DNA from: JABCPE02 sp963506915
GTDB taxonomy: Bacteria > Bacteroidota > Bacteroidia > Flavobacteriales > Weeksellaceae
Assembly (NCBI GenBank): GCA_963506915.1
Contig: CAUORE010000012.1
Coordinates: forward strand, 1 to 52,438
Direction: 5' to 3'
DNA: 52,438 nucleotides
Shown: positions 44,172 through 52,419 of the stretch, piece after piece
How positions within the stretch are numbered: position 1 is the stretch's first letter
Layout: every line of letters starts with the position of its first letter
Made by a program: the position numbers and the translations under genes
The notes under the pieces: generated by a model
Told to the model about the DNA's origin: nothing
Database searches by the model: none
Seen by the model: only the letters and a program-made list of their open reading frames with translations

Positions 44172-44540
44172 TTACAGAGAAGCATATTCCCTAAACCTTA
44201 TGAAATGGAAAACTACCGTTTTCTGACCCTCTCCCTGCTCTATTACTTTTCTCTCCGTGGTAGAGGCTACTACCTTTATACCTATACTCTGTAATAACCT
44301 AGCCAGCGCAAAGCAGAAACACAGCTCTCCCATCAGATGCACAGCCACTATCTCTGCGCTATACTCTGTCTGTATCTTCTGGAAATAAGTTTCTGCCATC
44401 TCCATTATTTCGGTCTCATCTGCATGGGGATCTACATTGGGGAATGGCATATCTGCCACTCCACCAAAGAGTTCTTCGGCAGCTTGGCATTGTTCTTTTT
44501 GCCAAGTGCTGTAGGGATGATTAGAGAGATTTAGAAGCAT
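44172..44540 (-). CDS. Csx20-like small CRISPR protein, probable ring nuclease
   Basis: A 122-residue protein with a Rossmann-like strand-helix pattern: MLLNLSNHPYSTWQ at the start, the central IVAVHLMGELCFCFALARLLQSIGIKVVASTTERKV, and a C-terminal VVFHFIRFREY. The last two stretches (…TT-R… and FxxxRFRxY) resemble Csx20, one of the small CRISPR-associated proteins predicted to degrade cyclic oligoadenylate. This family link is from memory and should be treated as probable. Its start codon overlaps the stop of the Csx2 gene by one base (TAATG), so the two are translationally coupled, which suits an enzyme that switches off Csx2 activation. Confidence 0.65.
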   Translation of the reverse strand: MLLNLSNHPYSTWQKEQCQAAEELFGGVADMPFPNVDPHADETEIMEMAETYFQKIQTEYSAEIVAVHLMGELCFCFALARLLQSIGIKVVASTTERKVIEQGEGQKTVVFHFIRFREYASL

Positions 44541-45787
44541 TATAATAGTTTTTTGAGTTCTTCATAGTTTTTAGACAATGCATCTTTAAATTTACTAGAT
44601 TTTGCATCTTTATCAGTAAAGCCACCATGGTTTATAGTATTCCTTTTATCCGTCAGAGCAGAATACCTATCCGATATCTCTTCTAGTGATTCTATTTCTC
44701 CTAATTTATCAATCAATAATTCTGCTTTTTCACCCTTTAAAACCCCTTCCCATTCCTCACTAGGTTTTCTAATTCCAAATGTCAAATAAGAAGAAACGAT
44801 TTCTCTATTTTTCCTTTTCATATAGTCTTCCCCTATTTTTTCACATAAAATAGTAATCACCGCCTCCTGTAACTGGGTAATTCCTTGCTGGATAAGGTCT
44901 TTGTCTATACACCATTGCACAGCATGCAAAAGATTTTTTTCATCATCTTTTTCATATTTAGAGAACTCTTCGTTTAGTTTTGTCAAGATAGGAGTGAAAG
45001 CTGATAAAACTGTTTGTTCTTTTAGTTCATCTATTGCATTTTTTGCTTTTATAATGGTTTCTGCTGCCAAATATTTTTTCCCTCTATTGGTTCTAAAATC
45101 TTCTCCTATTTCATTCAAATATCCGTTTATTTTTTCTAGTTTTTTTGCATTCTTATCTTGCCCTTGGGTTTCTTTTAAAATCTTATTGGTAGATTGGTCT
45201 GCTATCTTGCTTAGGTTATTGACATTTCCTGTATTGATAAATTGGCTGCCATAGTTTGTCCAGTCTTGTAGTATAGAGAAACTAGTTAAATCTAAAATAG
45301 GGGCTACTCTATCCTTTGGGTTAGGATATTTTTCTACTATTTCTTTAGGCAAACCTAAATTAGCAAACGCTCCATAATAAATTCCTTTTACAGTTATTTG
45401 CTTTATAAATTTAGCGTACTGTATCAATGTAATACCCAGCATAGGAATAGACCTAAAACTATGTGTTGTATCTAAAATAACCTCATTATTCTCCTCCAAT
45501 TCATCAAATACTATTCTAAATATATCCCAAATTTCTTGTTCATCAAATCCTTGTGGAATTATTACTTCTTTAAACTTGCCACCACATTCCTCATTAAGTT
45601 TTGAAAAATGAGTTCTTGATGCTTCCTCCGTACAAAATGCCATAAAATCAGTGTAGTCATCAGCTAAAATATCCACCAATGCTGTTTGTACATAAGTAAC
45701 TACCTTGCTCTTCTTTTCATTGTATTTATATACACATTCTAAATAGTTACCTGTTCCTAAAAATGTTAAAAAAACTTTTCTTGCCAT
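44540..45787 (-). CDS. csx2: CARF-HEPN RNase of the Csx2/TM1812 family
   Basis: A cyclic-oligoadenylate-activated RNase. The N-terminal CARF (TM1812) domain starts RKVFLTFLGTGNYLECVYKY and carries the hallmark DTTHSFRSIPMLGI near residue 104. The C-terminal HEPN domain has the RNase motif R-x4-H in DKRNTINHGGF (Arg382-His387). Length is 415 residues, as in the family. It is the only accessory effector in the locus. Its location directly after csm5 and before the Csx20-like gene places it in the signalling arm of the system. It probably cuts RNA nonspecifically once phage transcripts are detected, which slows both phage and host. Confidence 0.93.
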   Translation of the reverse strand: MARKVFLTFLGTGNYLECVYKYNEKKSKVVTYVQTALVDILADDYTDFMAFCTEEASRTHFSKLNEECGGKFKEVIIPQGFDEQEIWDIFRIVFDELEENNEVILDTTHSFRSIPMLGITLIQYAKFIKQITVKGIYYGAFANLGLPKEIVEKYPNPKDRVAPILDLTSFSILQDWTNYGSQFINTGNVNNLSKIADQSTNKILKETQGQDKNAKKLEKINGYLNEIGEDFRTNRGKKYLAAETIIKAKNAIDELKEQTVLSAFTPILTKLNEEFSKYEKDDEKNLLHAVQWCIDKDLIQQGITQLQEAVITILCEKIGEDYMKRKNREIVSSYLTFGIRKPSEEWEGVLKGEKAELLIDKLGEIESLEEISDRYSALTDKRNTINHGGFTDKDAKSSKFKDALSKNYEELKKLL

Positions 45788-45793
45788 ATTCTA

Positions 45794-46951
45794 CTACTTT
45801 AATTCTAATTTTACCCAGCCCAGAGGCTTATTATCCGACAATTCTATAACTCTAGTGATAGGGAATTCATCAGGGTTTAGGTTGGATTTTTTCTTTCCTT
45901 TTTTGTCATAATCACTTTTTTCCAAGAGTTGTTTGAAATTCCTCTTATCACGAGAGTCATCTGCATCATACAGCGCCAGTGCCACAGAATTATAGAAATA
46001 CCCTTTTCCACTACCTATCCTCATAAAGAGACAGTCTGGATTATTCTTTATTTCAGCTTTCATGTCTTCATAAAATTCAATCAAATGATATTTCATATCT
46101 TCATCTTCGTATTTTATATTACTATTTTCACTGGCTTCTTCTAACAATTGTTTCTCTCTATCATTCTGCTTTATGGTATATCTATTTACTACCCTGCATA
46201 TATCTTCCCAAGAATAAGTCTTGTTATCCTTTCTAACATCCCAAATCTGAGTCTCACATGCTTTATCTTCTAAAATACATTCCCAACTCTGCGGTATTTC
46301 TGTTTTCAATGTCTTTATAGATAATCTTTTGTTTTCTATAATTTTACATTTTTTTTCAAAATCAAACATACTACTATCATGAATACCTAACTGATAAGAA
46401 TCAAACTCTGCCTCCAATTCTTCTTTTAAAGCTTTTTCTATCTCCTCATTGTTCATATTTTGGAGATACTTTTTACACCATTCATTATTTTTATCCAAAA
46501 GCCAATCATATAAAAACGCAGTTTTTATCGCTCCTTTTAATGTAGTGCCTGGTATGTAAGGGTTTCTGTCTGGATTTTTTATAATGGTATTGATTTCAAT
46601 TTTTCTTTGTTTTTGAGGTTTACCACCCGAGATGTAAGGACTTGTATTTGTTTTGGATTTTCTTTCTATAGAATATAGGGTATAATCGTATTGAGACAAT
46701 CTCAAAACCTTTTCTAAAAAATATTTTAGATCAAATTCTGTTCTATTATTATTCATATTACTGACTATCCCACTCATATACCTATCCATCAACTCTTCAT
46801 TTCCGGCTAATCTTTCTGCTATTTTCTGCTTATTTAAATAATACACTCTATTTCTATCATATATACAATCTGTGATAGAGTTTATTTTATTTCCATCACC
46901 TATACATACAGGCGTAAGCGTGGTCAATTTTATTCTATATTGTGATTTCAT
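45794..46951 (-). CDS. csm5: Type III-A effector subunit Csm5
   Basis: The RAMP protein that caps the crRNA 3' end in the Csm complex. The 385-residue protein has the RAMP start YRIKLTTLTPVCIGDGNKIN, a glycine-rich PYIPGTTLKGAIKTAFLYDWL loop near residues 132-152 and a second FMRIGSGKGYFYNSVALALYD near 320. The C-terminus NKPLGWVKLEL is typical of Csm5. It overlaps nothing and lies two bases after csm4 and six before csx2. Confidence 0.92.
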   Translation of the reverse strand: MKSQYRIKLTTLTPVCIGDGNKINSITDCIYDRNRVYYLNKQKIAERLAGNEELMDRYMSGIVSNMNNNRTEFDLKYFLEKVLRLSQYDYTLYSIERKSKTNTSPYISGGKPQKQRKIEINTIIKNPDRNPYIPGTTLKGAIKTAFLYDWLLDKNNEWCKKYLQNMNNEEIEKALKEELEAEFDSYQLGIHDSSMFDFEKKCKIIENKRLSIKTLKTEIPQSWECILEDKACETQIWDVRKDNKTYSWEDICRVVNRYTIKQNDREKQLLEEASENSNIKYEDEDMKYHLIEFYEDMKAEIKNNPDCLFMRIGSGKGYFYNSVALALYDADDSRDKRNFKQLLEKSDYDKKGKKKSNLNPDEFPITRVIELSDNKPLGWVKLELK

Positions 46952-46953
46952 TT

Positions 46954-47961
46954 TTACAAATCATGGTTTTTATGAAATGGTAATACTAGATTACTACTAT
47001 ATTTCCAATATTTTTTATTCCCCTGACTCAAATCTACAATTTGGGCTTTTTCCTGCTTAGAAATTACAGCTCCTTCTTGTATTGACATCAGTAATTTTAT
47101 CTTCTTTTTCTCTCCGTAGTTCATCCCTCCTCTTACTTTGGTCTGATAGTAGAGATATCCATCTAGACTTTCAGGGAAAGCTAGTCCTAATAAAATATTC
47201 TTATCGGATTTTTCTTGAACATTTATACTAAAACCTTCATATTCAATACCTTCCACTACTCCACAGCCTGTAGAACGCTCTCCTCCTATCCCATTGAGAG
47301 TTACCTGTTTCCAAATATTTTTTACTAAATCACTATCCTCCTTGGGCAGATTCTCTTCCTGCATCAAAAAATAGAAATCTATCTTCACATTATATGTCCC
47401 TAAAATTTCCAAGTTAGTTCTTGTATAAAGTTCATTATCCTTTCCTAGTGGAGTAAGATTTACCTTTTCCTCATCACTTTCTTGGAATAGGTCAAACTTT
47501 TCATTTCCTATTTCGGAGCGGAGACATACAGTTTTGCTATTAGGCATCACACATTCTCCATCAGAATCAAACCATTTCTCTGGACTGATTCCTTTCTCCC
47601 AGATGCCTTTTGATATAAATTCTATTTTTTTAAATTTCTTTACTTGAAATCGTTCCACATCTGCAGACTGAAAAAGATTAAGACTGATAGGCTTTGGAAG
47701 TAAATAGACCTGCTCCTCTTTTCCTTTTATATTTAGCACATAAAAAGCCGATGAAAAAGCCAATTTACCTCTTTCAAAATACTCTTTAAAAACCTCTACC
47801 TTTCCCAAATTAACCTGTGATAAAGCCGATATAAATGCCCCAAAAAGTACATCTGAATGGATGATTTGTGATGTATTATAAAGCACAGTAGCCTTATCTT
47901 CTGTATATTCCCCCAAATGAAATTTGGCATTTGGAGGAAGTTTTAGATGCACTGCTTTCAT
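46954..47961 (-). CDS. csm4: Type III-A effector subunit Csm4
   Basis: The RAMP protein that holds the crRNA 5' handle and contacts Cas10. The 335-residue protein begins KAVHLKLPPNAKFHLGEYTED, with the IIHSDVLFGAFISAL segment near residues 33-47 and the glycine-rich GIGGERSTGCGVVEG loop near 232-246, which are characteristic of Csm4. It lies three bases after csm3. Confidence 0.92.
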   Translation of the reverse strand: MKAVHLKLPPNAKFHLGEYTEDKATVLYNTSQIIHSDVLFGAFISALSQVNLGKVEVFKEYFERGKLAFSSAFYVLNIKGKEEQVYLLPKPISLNLFQSADVERFQVKKFKKIEFISKGIWEKGISPEKWFDSDGECVMPNSKTVCLRSEIGNEKFDLFQESDEEKVNLTPLGKDNELYTRTNLEILGTYNVKIDFYFLMQEENLPKEDSDLVKNIWKQVTLNGIGGERSTGCGVVEGIEYEGFSINVQEKSDKNILLGLAFPESLDGYLYYQTKVRGGMNYGEKKKIKLLMSIQEGAVISKQEKAQIVDLSQGNKKYWKYSSNLVLPFHKNHDL

Positions 47962-47964
47962 TGG

Positions 47965-48591
47965 TTAGCCTATTTTTAGTTCTTCCTCTTTATCTATTAC
48001 TATACCTACATGTCCATACCCTCTCGTTCCGCTACCTCCTATGTAATCATTTTCAAGAAGTTGGAAAGCTTCTTTCATTATTTTTTTGTTTTCTTCTATA
48101 TTGTCACTATCATACTCATCCAAAACTATTTCAAAATTAAAAACTGCTCCTGCTGGAACTCTTTCTATAGAACGAAGTCCTCCTTTAGTTTTTCCAGATA
48201 GTCTATCTATAGTGTTTTCAAATTTCTCCTCTGTATATTTAGTTGCTAATAGTTCAGAATTTTTGAACTTCTCTTCAAATTTATCAATATCCAATAAAGC
48301 ATCTCTGAAAATAAGACGCGTTTTCTGTTCCTTTCCTGAGTCTGAACAACCAAATAACCTCAACAACTTATCTGATTCTTCTCCTATTTCTTTTGCGCCT
48401 TCTTGCATTGCCAATAGAGAGCGTATTTTCCCTTTTAGGGAACTACCTGGTATATAAGGAACTCCTTTCGCAGTTTTTATCACAGGACTATCCAGACCTC
48501 CAATATCCAAACTTGATTTTGCGCCTCCTATATGTAATCCTGTTTTTAATTCTATCGTTCCTCTGAAAAAATGTTTTTTAATTAGTTTCAT
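47965..48591 (-). CDS. csm3: Type III-A backbone RNase Csm3
   Basis: The repeated backbone RAMP that cleaves target RNA at six-base intervals. The 208-residue protein has the RAMP strand GTIELKTGLHIGGAKSS and the catalytic Asp34 in IGGLDSPVIK, matching Asp33 of the Streptococcus thermophilus protein. The glycine-rich IPGSSLKGKIRSLL lies near 47-60 and GGSGTRGYGHVGI near 186-198. All residues needed for target RNA cleavage appear intact. It lies four bases after csm2. Confidence 0.96.
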   Translation of the reverse strand: MKLIKKHFFRGTIELKTGLHIGGAKSSLDIGGLDSPVIKTAKGVPYIPGSSLKGKIRSLLAMQEGAKEIGEESDKLLRLFGCSDSGKEQKTRLIFRDALLDIDKFEEKFKNSELLATKYTEEKFENTIDRLSGKTKGGLRSIERVPAGAVFNFEIVLDEYDSDNIEENKKIMKEAFQLLENDYIGGSGTRGYGHVGIVIDKEEELKIG

Positions 48592-48595
48592 TATT

Positions 48596-49015
48596 TTATT
48601 TTTTTGTTGTTTGACTCGTATAAAATTTGTGGTATGCTACTACAGACTCCATTACTTTTTTGAATGATTTTAACTGTTCTTCATCATTAATTCCCTTTAT
48701 TAATTGATTAAAAAAATCAATAATAGGCTCTACATCTTTACCCTGTCTTGCAGCTATATAGACCAGATTAGGACGAAGCATTTTTACTTCTTGTACACTA
48801 TCTGCATCTACAACCCTTGAATATATATTTCTCAGCTGCGTTGTTGTAATCATTTTGTGATTTTTTTCTATAAAAACCGCTATATTATCATACACCTTAT
48901 CTAAAGGGACTCCATCTGCGAACAGATTTAGTAAATGTGCATAAGTTTGCGAAAAATATTCTTTCTGAATATCTTTTTTTCCCTCACTCTCTTGTCTTGG
49001 TCTTTCTTTATACAT
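48596..49015 (-). CDS. csm2: Type III-A small subunit Csm2
   Basis: The helical small subunit that lines the inner filament of the Csm complex and helps bind target RNA. The 139-residue protein has the typical Csm2 middle segment ITTTQLRNIYSRVVDADSVQ and LRPNLVYIAARQGKDVEPIIDFF, followed by a helical C-terminus (ESVVAYHKFYTSQ). The presence of csm2 instead of cmr5 marks the locus as III-A. It lies two bases after cas10. Confidence 0.93.
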   Translation of the reverse strand: MYKERPRQESEGKKDIQKEYFSQTYAHLLNLFADGVPLDKVYDNIAVFIEKNHKMITTTQLRNIYSRVVDADSVQEVKMLRPNLVYIAARQGKDVEPIIDFFNQLIKGINDEEQLKSFKKVMESVVAYHKFYTSQTTKK

Positions 49016-49017
49016 AA

Positions 49018-50430
49018 TTATTTTGATTTATTTTTTGTTAATAATTCTGTCAATCGTGCTGCTACCACATATTTAGCAGGATTACTTTTTGTTCCCTTAT
49101 GTAGAAAATCACTTAATAAATATTCCGCATAAGTGTCAAAAATCTCTGTAAGTATTTTTCTATTTTCTTCGGTTTTAGCATTTCTTAGATAATATTTTAG
49201 ACGATAGACTTTTGGCAAATCTATTTTATTGGTATCCATCATTCTATCTTGAACACTACGAAAACCTAAATCAGAAGATTTTATTCTTTGTAGTAATGCT
49301 CTAGACTCTCCCTTATTTACTACCAAATCCAATAATTTATTTTTTATACCCACACACTGTTCCATCTCTTCCCAGCCCATAGGTTCTCCAAAAACACAAA
49401 TACTGTTTTTATCTTCTCTATAATTTTTAGCTAAATCCAAAGCCTTCTCTGCCTCTTCTGCCAAACGGATAAGTGGATATTTAGGATTGCCTAATACTAT
49501 CCCAGCCGAAAGGGTAAGAGGTTTTTCTAGGTTTAGCTCTTTTTGGAACACTCTAAACGCTTCGTTAATCTCCGCTGCTATTTCTACTATTTTGTCCCAA
49601 CTGCCTATAAGGAACAAATCATCTCCACCAGCAAAAACAGGGTATAACTCTTGCTTTTCAATTCTCAATTTTAAAACTTTTTGATATAAGTCTTTCGAAA
49701 AGAACCTCTCCATCTTTTGGCTGATTTCTCGATATTCCTGTTCTTCTTTATTACGGAATAAAAGCCCCAGATTATCCACATCCATTTTTAGAGCTGCTAT
49801 TTTCTCATCAGCACCATCAGATACATTCTCTGATATACTCAAAAGATCTGTGATATTACCTTTTTCATTTACAGGAAGTTTATTTAGTACATTATTCTCA
49901 AAATTATTTCCATCGAATGCTATCACATAATCCTGCAAATAAATTTCATCTGCCGCTGCTTGTCTTTTTTCTACCACAAAACCATTACTTTTTACTAGAT
50001 TTTTAGTAAAATCAGCCCATTCAATCCGCCTTGTCTGCTCGAATTCTTTAAGATCAAATTTTCTCTGTAATTTTACTTTTAAAACCTCTCTACTCAAATT
50101 TTGCATATCTTCTTTAAAATTCCCTTTCACCTCTACAAAGCTCACAAAAGGGAATAACACACCCTGAAAATCCTGCTGTTCAAGTTCCTTTCTAAACTCT
50201 TCTAAAACCTCTTGATTACTTTCTACATAAGTAAATAGATTTCCTCCTCCATTATAAATCTCAGTAACTTTATCCTCTCCTATTTTAGCTTTCAGCATCT
50301 CGAAAACAATATGCGTCAGTGAATACACATAAAAAGACCTTGCTTTCAGTTCTTTTGCTGCCTTTTCTGAAGGAATATCAAAAATAAACTTTTGTATTCC
50401 AGAAATGTCTATTTTTAAAATATATTTCAT
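49018..50430 (-). CDS. cas10: Cas10 (Csm1) lacking the HD domain
   Basis: The large subunit and signalling enzyme of the Csm complex. The protein is only 470 residues, whereas typical Csm1 is about 750-860. It begins directly with palm 1 (KIDISGIQKFIFDIPSEKAA), and the second palm has AALKMDVDNLGLLF near 212-225 and the cyclase motif PVFAGGDDLFLIGSW (GGDD at 268-271). A C-terminal helical domain D follows. There is no N-terminal HD nuclease domain, and I see no CxxC zinc ribbon. The gap to cas6 is nine bases, so no missing 5' coding sequence can be hidden upstream. Expected activity: cyclic oligoadenylate synthesis but no HD-type DNA cleavage. Confidence 0.94.
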   Translation of the reverse strand: MKYILKIDISGIQKFIFDIPSEKAAKELKARSFYVYSLTHIVFEMLKAKIGEDKVTEIYNGGGNLFTYVESNQEVLEEFRKELEQQDFQGVLFPFVSFVEVKGNFKEDMQNLSREVLKVKLQRKFDLKEFEQTRRIEWADFTKNLVKSNGFVVEKRQAAADEIYLQDYVIAFDGNNFENNVLNKLPVNEKGNITDLLSISENVSDGADEKIAALKMDVDNLGLLFRNKEEQEYREISQKMERFFSKDLYQKVLKLRIEKQELYPVFAGGDDLFLIGSWDKIVEIAAEINEAFRVFQKELNLEKPLTLSAGIVLGNPKYPLIRLAEEAEKALDLAKNYREDKNSICVFGEPMGWEEMEQCVGIKNKLLDLVVNKGESRALLQRIKSSDLGFRSVQDRMMDTNKIDLPKVYRLKYYLRNAKTEENRKILTEIFDTYAEYLLSDFLHKGTKSNPAKYVVAARLTELLTKNKSK

Positions 50431-50439
50431 AACTGTTTA

Positions 50440-51216
50440 TTATTCTATTATCTTTACGCTTCCCATTCCTTGTGCATTATGAAGTCCTAAGCCCCCCGCC
50501 ATCAAAAGCTCTATTTCTTTCTTTTTTCCTATAAGCTCTATAGTATAGTTTTTAGATCCTTTTATCTTTGTTTCTTGTAAAGTATCAGCTTTTAAAACAA
50601 CCAGCCTTGTTTTTACATTATCTGCATTTTTTATTTCTACACTTCTAATGCTGTTATCAATATTATCATTAAAAACCCTAAGCTTTTCCTCCCAATTTTT
50701 GAGCATAAAAGTCTCAAAATCATTATCCATAGGTAATAAATAGTCATAATTACCCCTCACATTTTTCCTGCCTATCACGATAGGAGATGTAGGCTTCACT
50801 TCTACTTTTACAATTTCTTCCGCTCCTATATTTTTTAGTTTATCTTCCATTATTTCCACAGAAATAATGCTAAAATCCGTCTTATAATATGGATTGGCTA
50901 TTGTCAGTTCTTTATTCTCAAAAATTCCTTTTATCAAAGATTGAGCTGTTTTAGGTAAATAAATATCTACATAAAGAAGTAAAATCTCACCATCCGAAAT
51001 CATAAAACCTTCTTTATCTGTTTTAACTTCCTTAAAATTCAAATCCGAAAATGTAAAGAACTTAAAACCCTTACCAAATCCTTTTTGGTGTAATTGTTCT
51101 GCATATTCCTGATCTGCCTGCTTAATAAATTTATAAATCGCAGAAGACAAAGGATATTGGTAATTGAAAGGTATCTTACTCCCTCTTTTCTGCCTTAACA
51201 CTAACTTAAACTTCAT
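50440..51216 (-). CDS. cas6: crRNA-processing endoribonuclease Cas6
   Basis: Cuts the array transcript within each repeat, leaving the ATTGAAAC 5' handle. The 258-residue protein has the double RAMP layout, beginning KFKLVLRQKRGSKIPFNYQY, with GFGKGFKFFTFSDLNF near 47-62 and the C-terminal glycine-rich loop GGLGLHNAQGMGSVKIIE near 241-258, the standard Cas6 ending. It is the first gene of the minus-strand cas operon; a -7 box lies 19 bases before its ATG. Confidence 0.94.
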   Translation of the reverse strand: MKFKLVLRQKRGSKIPFNYQYPLSSAIYKFIKQADQEYAEQLHQKGFGKGFKFFTFSDLNFKEVKTDKEGFMISDGEILLLYVDIYLPKTAQSLIKGIFENKELTIANPYYKTDFSIISVEIMEDKLKNIGAEEIVKVEVKPTSPIVIGRKNVRGNYDYLLPMDNDFETFMLKNWEEKLRVFNDNIDNSIRSVEIKNADNVKTRLVVLKADTLQETKIKGSKNYTIELIGKKKEIELLMAGGLGLHNAQGMGSVKIIE

Positions 51217-51234
51217 TTTTTAACATTTCCTTCA

Positions 51235-51242
51235 CAAATTTA
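51235..51242 (-). promoter_or_regulatory. -7 promoter box of the cas operon
   Basis: TAAATTTG on the minus strand, an exact TAnnTTTG match, 18 bases before the cas6 start. It has the same sequence as the -7 box of the crRNA promoter at 42177-42184. No -33 TTG is found at the usual spacing. Confidence 0.55.
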
Positions 51243-51358
51243 ACATTTTTTGTGTTATTTCCTAATATATTTCAAAAAATAAATACACAGATAAATAAAT
51301 TATAAAAAACAGCCCTATAAAAACACATTTCCATTAAAACAAAATAAAAATTTATACC

Positions 51359-51366
51359 TATTTTTG
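51359..51366 (+). promoter_or_regulatory. -7 promoter box for the 51396 gene
   Basis: TATTTTTG on the plus strand, an exact match to TAnnTTTG, 29 bases before the start codon at 51396. Confidence 0.5.
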
Positions 51367-51395
51367 AAAAAAGGAAAATTCATTTAATAACAATT

Positions 51396-52025
51396 ATGAA
51401 ACAAGAAATTCTTGACAGAATCCAAGCCCTAGGAGGAGACATCAGCCAAGTGAAAGGAACTTCCCTTGCCAATGACCTATTAGCAGTCACCTTTAATACT
51501 GTGCTCTATCCCAAACCCGAAGACACTCCATGGGCAAGAGCCGATGAAGAAGAGCCTATCTATGGTTTGGGTAAGTGGGTAGATGCTCATATGGAGCTTT
51601 ACCAAACGGATAAAAAGGCTTTCTATGACCAAATGATTGCTGATTTTTACCGCTTTACCGAAGAGGGTCGTGGACAGCATTTTTGGACAGCCAGCCTCTT
51701 TACCCCCTTCAAAGAAGGTACTGATGACTATGAAGAATGGTATGATGATTTCTCCGATGAGGAATTTACAGACCTTACAGAAATTACAAAAGTTACAGGC
51801 GACAAGACTCCTGATCTTATACAATTGTTCTATACCTCTGGCTATCCTGACCATATATACATAGCCCTTAGCGACCCCAATGGAGAAAACCCCACCCTCT
51901 TTGGTACTGATCACGAGGTGTTCTTCAGAGAAATAGATAATATGGGAACCTTAGAAGACTATCTCAATACCCTAATGACGCCAGAAGAACTTATAGAAAT
52001 CGTAGAAAAAGCATTGACTAAATAG
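51396..52025 (+). CDS. Unrecognised acidic protein
   Basis: A 209-residue, strongly acidic soluble protein. I do not recognise a family with certainty. The C-terminal third (HIYIALSDPNGENPTLFGTDHEVFF then LEDYLNTLMTPEELIEIVEKAL) is faintly like SMI1/KNR4-type proteins, in which a strand pair precedes a terminal helix, but the N-terminal part does not match. It is divergent from the cas operon with about 180 bases between, has its own -7 box, and is followed by the MmcQ/YjbR gene 36 bases later on the same strand. Immunity-like function is possible but unproven. Confidence 0.7.
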   Translation: MKQEILDRIQALGGDISQVKGTSLANDLLAVTFNTVLYPKPEDTPWARADEEEPIYGLGKWVDAHMELYQTDKKAFYDQMIADFYRFTEEGRGQHFWTASLFTPFKEGTDDYEEWYDDFSDEEFTDLTEITKVTGDKTPDLIQLFYTSGYPDHIYIALSDPNGENPTLFGTDHEVFFREIDNMGTLEDYLNTLMTPEELIEIVEKALTK

Positions 52026-52061
52026 CCATTATTTTTAGTTAAATCATAAAAACACCCCATA

Positions 52062-52418
52062 ATGAACTTAGAAGAACTCAGAGAATATTGCCTTTCCTTG
52101 CCCTATGTTACTGAGGATATGCCTTTTGGCGAGGATGTTTTAGTTTTTCGGATTTGTAATCGTATTTTTGTGCTTACAAGTTTAGAATCAGTACCTTTGC
52201 GGGTGAGTCTCAAGTGCGACCCCGAGCGTGCGATAGAACTCCGCGAGCAATACCCCGATAAGATTATAGCGGGCTACCACCTCAACAAAAAACATTGGAA
52301 TACTGTGCTTTTAGAAGGCTTACCCCCTGCCCTTATCAAGGAGATGATACAGCATTCTTACGACCAGGTACTTGCCAAAGTACCAAAGAAAGAGAGAGAA
52401 CTTTTAACCCATAAATAA
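52062..52418 (+). CDS. MmcQ/YjbR-family protein
   Basis: A 118-residue protein of the MmcQ/YjbR family, small proteins with a double-wing fold similar to the CyaY fold and often annotated as DNA-binding. The pattern LREYCLSLPYVTEDMPFGEDVLVFRI near the N-terminus, VSLKCDPERAIELREQYPDKI in the middle and GYHLNKKHWNTVLLEG with the final KEMIQHSYDQVLAKVPKK match the family over its full length. The biological role is not known. It probably shares a transcript with the acidic protein gene upstream. Confidence 0.92.
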   Translation: MNLEELREYCLSLPYVTEDMPFGEDVLVFRICNRIFVLTSLESVPLRVSLKCDPERAIELREQYPDKIIAGYHLNKKHWNTVLLEGLPPALIKEMIQHSYDQVLAKVPKKERELLTHK

Positions 52419-52419
52419 A

